Part shown: positions 1 to 5,030 of the stretch, piece by piece
How the letters are laid out: each line of letters begins with the position of its first letter
Numbering within the stretch: position 1 is the stretch's first letter
From: Prevotellaceae bacterium
GTDB lineage: Bacteria; Bacteroidota; Bacteroidia; Bacteroidales; Bacteroidaceae
Assembly: GCA_031262265.1 (NCBI GenBank)
Contig: JAISIB010000110.1
Span: 1 to 5,115, forward strand
DNA: 5,115 nucleotides
Direction: 5' to 3'
Translations under genes and position numbers: made by a program
The notes under the pieces: model-generated
What the model saw: the letters and a program-made list of their open reading frames with translations, nothing else
Databases searched by the model: none
What the model was told of the DNA's origin: nothing

Positions 1-276
1 AGCCAGCGTGAATTCAAACGAGCCGTCCTCCTGTTCAATGCGTTGCGTCGGGCGACCACCCTCTTCCTTCGTGTCGCGAATCTCCAAAATGTAGCGTAGT
101 TTGTAGCCGTCGGGAAGCACCGGCTCGGCGCGAGTCACGGGGTCTGCCTCCCGCTGAACGGTCAGCGTCACGAGGTCGCCAACTCCGCCGCCCTCGGGTA
201 GCTGCTCAATCTGTGTACAGGCAGCCAACAAGCCTAACAAGCAAAGGCCGCCTAAGAAAAAATGTTTCTTCATCAT
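1..276 (-). CDS. Secreted lipoprotein, N-terminal part only (possibly fimbrillin/adhesin-like)
   Basis: The gene is read right to left and is cut by the left edge, leaving 92 codons. The protein starts MMKKHFFLGG, then a hydrophobic stretch and the lipobox LAAC with the lipidated cysteine at residue 20, so it should be a signal-peptidase II lipoprotein of the cell envelope. After the cysteine comes a Gly/Pro linker, a beta-strand-like stretch LVTLTVQRE, and a Val-Thr-Arg-Ala site (residues 47-50). Next is GYKLRYILEI, which reads like a strand of an Ig-like or fimbrillin-type beta sandwich. Bacteroidales fimbrillins and related surface lipoproteins often carry such a TRA site near the N-terminus, but the family here is only a guess. 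Two adjacent ATGs (274-276 and 271-273) are possible starts; the upstream sequence is A/T-rich with no Shine-Dalgarno, as is usual in this phylum. The upstream non-coding region contains the palindromic element. Confidence 0.8.
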   Translation of the reverse strand, partial: MMKKHFFLGGLCLLGLLAACTQIEQLPEGGGVGDLVTLTVQREADPVTRAEPVLPDGYKLRYILEIRDTKEEGGRPTQRIEQEDGSFEFTLA

Positions 277-341
277 TAAATGAAATTTGTTTGTTGTGGT
301 ATGTCCAAAAAATACTGTCCGAATAAAGAATAACAGGCGTA

Positions 342-537
342 GCGGAACGCCGTAGGCGTTCAATTTGCGTAACTGCGGGTGAAACCCGCAGTACAGGCGT
401 CCCACACACACTGAACCCCAAAGTGGGTTCAACTCCTGCCGGAGTTGTAGTGAGAGGAGGCGTTATTACCCCAAGCTGCACGTCGCTCCGCTCCGCTTGC
501 ATGGGGTTACGCAAATTCAACGCCTGCGGCGTTGCGC
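342..537. repeat. Palindrome-rich REP/REPIN-like element with terminal inverted repeats
   Basis: Bases 345-373 and 506-534 are inverted copies matching at 26 of 29 positions; three more matching bases outside give 342-373 against 506-537. Each end is itself a small hairpin: GAACGCC (345-351) pairs with 355-361 around loop GTA, and CAACGCC (518-524) pairs with 528-534 around loop TGC. Between them lie further hairpins. ACTGCGGGT (372-380) pairs with 384-392 around loop GAA. TGAACCC (412-418) pairs with 425-431. CAACTCC (430-436) pairs with 441-447. A longer bulged one pairs ACCCCA (468-473) with TGGGGT (502-507) and TGCA (477-480) with TGCA (498-501). The large loop 481-497 contains repeated CGCTC. 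Paired inverted REP palindromes with short loops or bulges are typical of REPINs moved by Y1 (RAYT, IS200-like) transposases; that assignment is inference. No transposase is present here. The element lies upstream of the lipoprotein at 1-276. Confidence 0.7.
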
Positions 538-772
538 ACAGCTCACCCATGGCTTCAGTATATACCTGCGGCGTTGGACTGCCAAATCCGATCCTTCGCT
601 CGGAAAAGTGTGCTTTCAGTGTATGGTACGGCATTCTGCATAGATGGGTCGTTTCATCGGGACAAATTTAAGGGTTTTATGCAACAAAGAAAAGAATTAG
701 AGAGAAAAACCGAAGAAATAAACAGAGCGTCTATAAGCTCCAAAAAATAAGCTACCCGCATCATAAATTTAG
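538..772. other. Non-coding stretch with a partial extra copy of the repeat
   Basis: I see no supported gene here. Bases 565-576 (CCTGCGGCGTTG) exactly repeat 523-534, the right end of the palindromic element, so this may be a degraded neighbouring copy. TTCAGT(A/G)TAT occurs at 554-563 and again at 615-624, and ACACTGAA at 408-415 is the inverse of 615-622, suggesting that the repeat family once covered more of the region. On the minus strand, 663-670 reads TAAATTTG, which fits the Bacteroidetes -7 motif TAnnTTTG, but a -33 TTTG at proper spacing is lacking and the nearest minus gene starts 387 bases further on. Bases 679-750 form a 23-codon open frame rich in Lys/Glu/Arg, which I do not call a gene. 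Confidence 0.4.
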
Positions 773-835
773 CTCGTAAATTAGTGAAACAAGCAAGTAA
801 GATAGTACAATAAACGAGTAAGTTAGGGAACCCAC
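773..835. repeat. Degenerate tandem repeat, 21-bp period, three units
   Basis: Three consecutive 21-base units begin at 773, 794 and 815. Each contains the core GTAAnnTAG: TAAATTAG at 777-784, TAAGATAG at 798-805 and TAAGTTAG at 819-826, exactly 21 bases apart. Each core is preceded by CTCG, CAAG or CGAG. Units 1 and 2 match at 13 of 21 positions; units 2 and 3 match at 10 of the first 12 and then diverge. Twenty-one bases is two helical turns, so the cores would face the same side of the DNA. The tract lies 33 bases beyond the stop codon of the HAD gene. Whether it binds a protein or is only decayed simple repeat cannot be told from one copy. Confidence 0.5.
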
Positions 836-867
836 GTCAGAGGTCGTTCTCACGGACAGGAAGCCGA

Positions 868-1563
868 TCAGAGAATCTCCGTCAGCTCGCGCAAATCACG
901 TATCTCGTGCGTGGGAGCAAAGGCTCGAGGAAATTCATGCCCCAGCGGATTGTAGTATATCTGAGGCATCCCGATGCGATAAGCACCTACGATGTCGGAA
1001 TCCCATCCGTCGCCGATCATGATAGAATCCTCCGCATCGGATTGAGTGACCGTCAACGCATAATGGAAGATGGGGGTGTGAGGTTTTAGCACCCCGATGT
1101 CTTCCGAAAGAATGACGCGCCGGAAATACGAAGCGATCCCTGCCGACTCCATCTTGCGCGCCTGCAACTCACGAAAGCCGTTGGAGAGAATAAACAAGCG
1201 ATATTTGGGCAGTAGATAGTCGAGCACCTCACGGGCATGAGGCATGAGTTTTTGTTTCGTCGGAATTACGGAAAGGAAGTCTGCCGAATAGGTGCTGACG
1301 AGTGCTTCATCGTCGACGCCCACCTGTTGTAACGGATAGGAGAAGCGTTGGCGATTCAATTCTTCTTTGGTTATTCGCCCGTCGCCATATTCTACCCATA
1401 ATTCGGCGTTACGTCTTTTATATAGGTCATAGAAATGCGGGAACGACCGAAAGAATCGGTCGAACCCGTACTTATGATACATTTCTTCGAATACGTCGCG
1501 CGCGTTGTCAACAAACGCCCATAGCGTATCATCCAAGTCGAAGAAGATATTCTTATACGTCAA
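868..1563 (-). CDS. yjjG: HAD-superfamily pyrimidine 5'-nucleotidase, YjjG type
   Basis: A 231-residue HAD hydrolase with all four motifs. Motif I is DLDDTL at 9-14, with nucleophile Asp9 and acid/base Asp11. Motif II is LSNGF with Ser127. Motif III is Lys160-Pro161. Motif IV is GDGWDSD at 184-190, with Asp185 and Asp190 for magnesium. A helical cap domain lies at about 17-105. The length and the opening FFDLDDTLWAF fit the YjjG family, cytoplasmic phosphatases that dephosphorylate pyrimidine nucleoside monophosphates including dUMP, dTMP and non-canonical bases; the exact substrate here is inferred. The start is TTG at 1561-1563: no ATG lies between the upstream in-frame stop (1585-1587) and motif I, and family members begin just here. 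It follows the lipoprotein gene by only 7 bases and is the last gene of the rsmI unit. No clear hairpin-plus-T-tract terminator is seen after it. Confidence 0.88.
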   Translation of the reverse strand: MTYKNIFFDLDDTLWAFVDNARDVFEEMYHKYGFDRFFRSFPHFYDLYKRRNAELWVEYGDGRITKEELNRQRFSYPLQQVGVDDEALVSTYSADFLSVIPTKQKLMPHAREVLDYLLPKYRLFILSNGFRELQARKMESAGIASYFRRVILSEDIGVLKPHTPIFHYALTVTQSDAEDSIMIGDGWDSDIVGAYRIGMPQIYYNPLGHEFPRAFAPTHEIRDLRELTEIL

Positions 1564-1574
1564 CAGGAAATCAT
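1561..1574 (-). promoter_or_regulatory. Unusual gene junction: overlapping stop/start signals before a TTG start
   Basis: On the minus strand the lipoprotein stop TGA (1571-1573) overlaps an ATG (1572-1574) as ATGA. That ATG opens a frame of only four codons (Met-Ile-Ser-Cys), whose TGA stop overlaps the TTG start of the HAD gene as TTGA. No Shine-Dalgarno sequence is visible. The layout is compatible with termination-reinitiation coupling of the two genes. It would equally arise if a single base had been lost between the ATG and the TTG, because one added base would put the ATG in frame with the HAD protein. Confidence 0.45.
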
Positions 1575-2440
1575 CGAACCTGAATCACCAGATATTTCGA
1601 TACGCTCCAGAATTCCGTCGGGCTGGTGATTTTCAGCGTCAACTCTCCTTTGTCGTCTTTCGCCAACTCGTACGTGCCGGACGGGTGCGATGTGAGCAGT
1701 TCGGCGCGTTTGGCGTAGAGTTTAATCTCCTTTGTCACGCGAATATCTATTTGCGTGAAATAATCCTTATTGAAATCCGAACTTTTCAGTACGTCTCCGC
1801 TTTGCAAGATCTTTTCTTCGCGCAATTCCGCCCGCGTTCCAAACACGAACCAAGCCGTATTCAGTGCGCGCGTTTGTTCGGCAACAGCTTGAGCACTGGC
1901 CTCGTTTTGCGCAGTCAGTGCCTCCTTGTCCGCTTGCAAGGCAGTGACGGCCTTATCTAACTCTTCCAAGCGAATATTCTTCTTAGCCAATTCTGCTTGC
2001 AAAAGGTCTATTTGTTCTTGCTTAGCCGCTAAATCTTGCTGCAACAGTTCGATAGTTTTCTTTAATTGGGCGGAATTCGTATTACTCCGTTCCAACAAAG
2101 CCTGCAACTTAGCGATCTGAGTTTTATTGTCGCTCATTTTGGTACGAATGAACTCCATATCCGCCACTATCTGCTGCTTGGCCGTCACAGGATTCTCGCT
2201 TAGTGCGCCCGTCTGCACGTCTACCCGATTTTCGGCGGCATTGATTTGACGGAAACCTTCCTGAATTTGATTGAACGTGCTCATCATTTCGTCCAGCTCC
2301 GTATCACGTTGCGATAAAACCATCAGCAGCGAGTCGCGCTCGGTTTGTATTTTTTTCTTTCCGGTCAGGTTATCACACGACGTAAATAGCCCGACAAACA
2401 CCATCATAGCTAAAAAACCTAATAATCCTACTGTTCTCAT
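1571..2440 (-). CDS. Coiled-coil lipoprotein, perhaps of the Cbp1 collagen-binding adhesin family
   Basis: A 289-residue protein with a hydrophobic signal peptide and lipobox FTSC, lipidated cysteine at residue 22, so it is anchored in the cell envelope. Residues about 30-70 and 88-195 are rich in Gln, Glu, Lys, Leu and Ala with a heptad feel and look like long coiled coil. A compact C-terminal domain (about 195-289) begins LNTAWFVFGTRAEL and is rich in alternating hydrophobic strands near the end (LYAKRAELL, LTLKITS, YLVIQV). A DSL triplet at 36-38 fits the Bacteroides O-glycosylation motif D(S/T)(A/I/L/V/M/T). In size and build it resembles what is annotated in Bacteroides as Cbp1-family collagen-binding glycoprotein adhesin, but I recall that by name only and the function is uncertain. 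It begins 21 bases after rsmI and ends 7 bases before the HAD gene, so it is probably co-transcribed with both. The ATG at 2438-2440 directly precedes the signal peptide. Confidence 0.85.
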   Translation of the reverse strand: MRTVGLLGFLAMMVFVGLFTSCDNLTGKKKIQTERDSLLMVLSQRDTELDEMMSTFNQIQEGFRQINAAENRVDVQTGALSENPVTAKQQIVADMEFIRTKMSDNKTQIAKLQALLERSNTNSAQLKKTIELLQQDLAAKQEQIDLLQAELAKKNIRLEELDKAVTALQADKEALTAQNEASAQAVAEQTRALNTAWFVFGTRAELREEKILQSGDVLKSSDFNKDYFTQIDIRVTKEIKLYAKRAELLTSHPSGTYELAKDDKGELTLKITSPTEFWSVSKYLVIQVR

Positions 2441-2461
2441 AATCTCTATCTTTTTAAGTGA

Positions 2462-3142
2462 TTAATTTCTTTCTTTATTGCCTTCCACGACAATCACAAA
2501 TTCACCGCGCGGCTCGTTGTGCGTAAAATGAGCGCACAACTCCGTCAACGTGCCGTGCACGGTTTCTTCATGCAGCTTAGATATTTCACGCGAAACAGAC
2601 GCCGGGCGTTCCGCGCCCAAATGTTCTGCCAATTGCGACAACGTCTTTATCAGCCGATACGGCGATTCGTAAAATATCATCGTCCGAGACTCGGTGCTCA
2701 ATGCTTTCAGGCGCGTCAATCTTCCTTTCTTCTGCGGCAGAAACCCTTCGAAACAAAAACGATCGCATGGCAATCCGGAATTAACTAACGCCGGAACGAA
2801 AGCCGTCGCGCCCGGTAGGCACTCCACCTTGATACCTTTTTGCACGCAACGGCGCACCAACAGAAAACCCGGGTCGGAAATGCCCGGCGTTCCCGCATCC
2901 GAGATCAACGCCACGCTTTGTCCGCCTTCGATGCGGTTCACTACGGCGTCTACCGTCTGATGTTCGTTAAATTTGTGGTGTGAGGTAAGAGACGTTTGAA
3001 CGTTGAAATGTTTCAGTAGGACGCTCGATGTTCGAGTATCTTCCGCCAGAATCAAATCCACCTCTTTTAATATGCGAATTGCCCGAAGCGTCATATCTTC
3101 CAGATTGCCTACCGGCGTAGGGATAAGGTATAATTGTGCCAT
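2462..3142 (-). CDS. rsmI: 16S rRNA (cytidine(1402)-2'-O)-methyltransferase
   Basis: The predicted 226-residue cytoplasmic enzyme uses S-adenosylmethionine to methylate the 2'-O of C1402 in the decoding centre of 16S rRNA. The tetrapyrrole-methylase fold signatures of RsmI are all present: TPVGNLEDMTLRA at 9-21, EDTR at 34-37, SDAGTPGISDPG at 81-92 (SAM-binding loop), LPGATA at 109-114, FYESPYR at 157-163, SREISKLHEE at 184-193 and RGEF at 212-215. It lacks the C-terminal extension of about 50-60 residues found in E. coli RsmI. I place the start at the ATG 3140-3142, because the protein then begins MAQLYLIPTPVGNL as the family does. The frame is open 29 codons further upstream (ATG at 3227-3229), but that extension is unlike the family and runs across the promoter. 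It heads the leftward unit with the lipoprotein and the HAD nucleotidase and is divergent from tdk. Confidence 0.96.
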   Translation of the reverse strand: MAQLYLIPTPVGNLEDMTLRAIRILKEVDLILAEDTRTSSVLLKHFNVQTSLTSHHKFNEHQTVDAVVNRIEGGQSVALISDAGTPGISDPGFLLVRRCVQKGIKVECLPGATAFVPALVNSGLPCDRFCFEGFLPQKKGRLTRLKALSTESRTMIFYESPYRLIKTLSQLAEHLGAERPASVSREISKLHEETVHGTLTELCAHFTHNEPRGEFVIVVEGNKERN

Positions 3143-3161
3143 AATTAACGTCTCAACGCTG

Positions 3162-3195
3162 CAAATGTAAAGAGAAAAAGAGTAACACGCCCAAA
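3162..3195 (-). promoter_or_regulatory. Probable rsmI promoter (Bacteroidetes type)
   Basis: On the minus strand 3162-3169 reads TACATTTG, a perfect match to the Bacteroidetes -7 consensus TAnnTTTG. A -33-like TTTG lies at 3192-3195, with 22 bases between them, slightly longer than usual. Transcription would start around 3155, giving a leader of roughly 13 bases before the rsmI ATG. This supports the internal start chosen for rsmI. Confidence 0.6.
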
Positions 3196-3211
3196 GAAAG
3201 CGGAAAAATAC

Positions 3212-3219
3212 TACTTTTG
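3212..3219 (+). promoter_or_regulatory. Probable tdk promoter -7 element
   Basis: Bases 3212-3219 read TACTTTTG, a perfect TAnnTTTG match on the plus strand, 31 bases before the tdk ATG. No good TTTG is seen at the -33 position. The expected -33 region (about 3186-3194) instead overlaps the rsmI -33 element on the other strand, so the two divergent promoters share DNA. Confidence 0.5.
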
Positions 3220-3250
3220 CATCGCACAAGACACTTAGCAGATTACATAT

Positions 3251-3841
3251 ATGTTACCATATTCGGAAGATAAACTAATGGAAACGCGTCGACGCGGTCG
3301 CATCGAAGTCATTTGCGGTTCGATGTTCTCAGGAAAAACGGAAGAACTTATCCGGCGGTTGAAGCGCGCTAAAATAGCCCGCCAGCGAGTGGAAATATTC
3401 AAGCCGGCCGTCGACGTACGATACTCGGATGCCGACGTCGTCTCACACGATAGTACGAAGATCTCCTCTACGCCGGTAGATTCATCAAGTAGCATTCTCT
3501 TATTTTCCTCCGAGATAGACGTCGTAGGCATTGACGAAGCACAATTCTTCGACGCCGGATTACCGGAGATCTGTAACCAATTGGCCGATCAAGGCATCCG
3601 CGTGATCGTAGCCGGTTTGGACATGGATTTTCGCGGTCGCCCGTTCGGTCCGATGCCGCAGCTGTGCTCCATAGCCGACGAGGTATCGAAAATGCACGCC
3701 ATTTGTGTCCAATGCGGCGACTTGGCCAATTTCTCCCACCGCATAGTTGCGAACGAGAAGCAATTCCTTTTAGGAGAAAACGACGAATACGAGCCGCTCT
3801 GCCGAGCCTGCTATCGCAAGGCGACAGGCACTACGCCTTAG
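3251..3841 (+). CDS. tdk: Thymidine kinase (type II)
   Basis: A 196-residue enzyme that phosphorylates thymidine (and deoxyuridine) to the monophosphate with ATP in pyrimidine salvage, in the cytoplasm. Visible features are the P-loop GSMFSGKT (23-30), the Walker B and catalytic region DEAQFF (95-100, Glu96 the likely base), the conserved AGLDMDFRGRPFG (121-133), and the structural zinc site Cys152/Cys155 with Cys184/Cys187. Between the cysteine pairs lies the lasso loop that closes over thymidine. The start at 3251 gives MLPYSEDKLMETRRRG, which aligns with the N-terminus of Bacteroides Tdk as I remember it. An ATG at codon 10 is a less likely alternative. The spacer before the ATG is A/T-rich with no Shine-Dalgarno. 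The gene is divergent from rsmI; its TAG stop overlaps the stop of the convergent propeller gene. Confidence 0.97.
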   Translation: MLPYSEDKLMETRRRGRIEVICGSMFSGKTEELIRRLKRAKIARQRVEIFKPAVDVRYSDADVVSHDSTKISSTPVDSSSSILLFSSEIDVVGIDEAQFFDAGLPEICNQLADQGIRVIVAGLDMDFRGRPFGPMPQLCSIADEVSKMHAICVQCGDLANFSHRIVANEKQFLLGENDEYEPLCRACYRKATGTTP

Positions 3842-4938
3842 TTTTTCAGTTCTATTTCCAACAACATAGGATTGGTGTCTTCCGGTGCCGTAGGAAATAA
3901 TTTTAATACATCGTCCGGACTGATTTCGCAATAGAGGCGACTGCCTTTTGCGTATCGGAACGCCACTTTCATATCTATGTCGTTTACACGAACGGGAAGC
4001 ATATACCGATCATCAGGGTCATCTGCTATATACCGGTGTAGCAACTCACCCGTATCCACTTTCCAAATGTCGTAATAATATTTCCCCCGATACAAATAAC
4101 CCAGGAAACAGTAATTATCAATGAGCGTATAGAAAGGAGAAAAGATACAATTAAGATTATAGAAGTCTACCACACCGCTCGCAAACACGTCTGATTTACA
4201 AGCATAGTCTCCCCTTTGCAAGACAAGATAAGGTATGTCCCTTTTCTCTGTAATTTGATACACCGTATCAGTATATGCTACGTTGAAAAAGTATTTATTA
4301 TCAAAAACAGCAATGGGGAACTCAATATAAACACTTGTCTTAGTGTGCGTATTACGGAGTCCTTTTCGTAACAAGTTCCAATCTTCGTCGTAAATACCGA
4401 TGGCGGCGTCTTTCACAAGCGTCGGCCGAAAAACGGCATATCGCTTCTTGTCAGCAGTAACTATAAAATTAGCCACGGAATCTATCTGAAAACTGTTACG
4501 AAAGTTCCCTTTTAAATCATACTCGTAGAATCCGGGCATAGACCTGACTCGCAACAACGTATCCCCCTCTAAAAAGGCACTCACAAAATACGGATAATAT
4601 CCCGGCCCCTCGCCTTTCCTATCGATGACTGTTCTTACCTTGCCGCTCTCACGCTGTACGGCGTAGACGGCATCTCGATCGGAAAAGAAGACTTCGTCTC
4701 CGACCACGCCGCAAACTACCAATGCAGCGAACAAAGCCGAATCCGAGGTCTCTACGGGTATGATCTGCATCCGATCGGCTATCTCATTCAGCGTAGTCTG
4801 CGTGTTCCCATCCGCAATATACTTATCTAAGGGCAGCACGTAGTAGTCTGAGGTACCTGCGCGGCGGTTGTTGCATGCCGTAAAGCCGGCAAAAAGAATG
4901 CACAACGTGCAAAATTGAAAGAAATGTCGTACGTTCAT
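3838..4938 (-). CDS. 6-bladed beta-propeller lipoprotein
   Basis: A 366-residue envelope lipoprotein. The signal peptide ends in the lipobox FTAC (lipidated Cys22), followed by NNRRAG and then a beta-rich domain. The stretch TVIDRKGEGPGYYPYF (103-118) is the hallmark GxGPG motif of the Bacteroidetes 6-bladed beta-propeller families (DUF4934/DUF5128, BF3164-like). Strand-turn repeats such as VYAVQRESGKV, FYEYDLKGNF and DIWKVDTGELL recur as expected for propeller blades. The molecular function of these proteins is unknown. Triplets fitting the O-glycosylation motif D(S/T)(A/I/L/V/M/T) occur at 66-68 (DSA), 126-128 (DTL), 153-155 (DSV) and 224-226 (DTV). I use the ATG at 4936-4938, since it gives a proper signal peptide. 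The frame continues to an ATG at 4993-4995, but that start would precede the promoter. Parts of the gene are much richer in A/T than tdk. Confidence 0.88.
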   Translation of the reverse strand: MNVRHFFQFCTLCILFAGFTACNNRRAGTSDYYVLPLDKYIADGNTQTTLNEIADRMQIIPVETSDSALFAALVVCGVVGDEVFFSDRDAVYAVQRESGKVRTVIDRKGEGPGYYPYFVSAFLEGDTLLRVRSMPGFYEYDLKGNFRNSFQIDSVANFIVTADKKRYAVFRPTLVKDAAIGIYDEDWNLLRKGLRNTHTKTSVYIEFPIAVFDNKYFFNVAYTDTVYQITEKRDIPYLVLQRGDYACKSDVFASGVVDFYNLNCIFSPFYTLIDNYCFLGYLYRGKYYYDIWKVDTGELLHRYIADDPDDRYMLPVRVNDIDMKVAFRYAKGSRLYCEISPDDVLKLFPTAPEDTNPMLLEIELKN

Positions 4939-4967
4939 GGCTTGTTTGATTTGAATAATTATGGCAG

Positions 4968-4996
4968 CAAAGATAAAGATTTTTTTAGATACCAAG
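4968..4996 (-). promoter_or_regulatory. Probable promoter of the propeller lipoprotein gene
   Basis: On the minus strand 4968-4975 reads TATCTTTG, matching TAnnTTTG exactly, 29 bases before the ATG. A partial -33 element (TTGG, 4993-4996 plus-strand coordinates) is separated from it by 17 bases. This -33 region abuts the 14-bp inverted repeat starting at 4996. Confidence 0.5.
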
Positions 4997-5030
4997 ATAT
5001 TTTATTATCACAGGCAGATAATAAAATATC
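4996..5030. repeat. Perfect 14-bp inverted repeat beside the promoter
   Basis: GATATTTTATTATC (4996-5009) is followed after a 7-base spacer (ACAGGCA) by its exact reverse complement at 5017-5030. It is A/T-rich and lies immediately upstream of the -33 region of the propeller gene. It could be a protein-binding operator, the weaker part of a double terminator for a leftward gene beyond the window, or both. The position favours some transcriptional role, but nothing in the sequence decides which. Confidence 0.55.

Noticed and set aside
206..634. A 142-codon minus-strand open frame across the palindromic element
   Set aside because: It runs through all the hairpins, overlaps the signal peptide of the lipoprotein at 1-276 in another frame, and its composition resembles translated repeat DNA rather than a protein.
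423..750. Two plus-strand open frames over the palindromic element and its right flank
   Set aside because: They translate repeat sequence, have no start signals, and resemble no family I know.
679..750. A 23-codon plus-strand frame beginning MQQRKELERK with AAGGG four bases upstream
   Set aside because: The Shine-Dalgarno-like AAGGG means little in Bacteroidetes, there is no clear promoter, and the peptide is a low-complexity charged stretch from A-rich DNA. It could be revisited if transcription is shown.
773..835. CRISPR-like array
   Set aside because: The 21-bp units have a degenerate core and no constant repeat with distinct spacers; too short and too divergent.
828..867. Possible terminator after the HAD gene
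   Set aside because: Only a short bulged pairing (GTCGT with ACGGAC) is seen and there is no T tract on the minus strand.
3143..3229. A 29-codon N-terminal extension of rsmI
   Set aside because: It is unlike RsmI proteins and covers a good TAnnTTTG promoter; the internal ATG gives the standard N-terminus.
4939..4995. A 19-codon N-terminal extension of the propeller lipoprotein
   Set aside because: It contains the likely promoter and would place the signal peptide internally; the ATG at 4936-4938 gives a normal lipoprotein signal.
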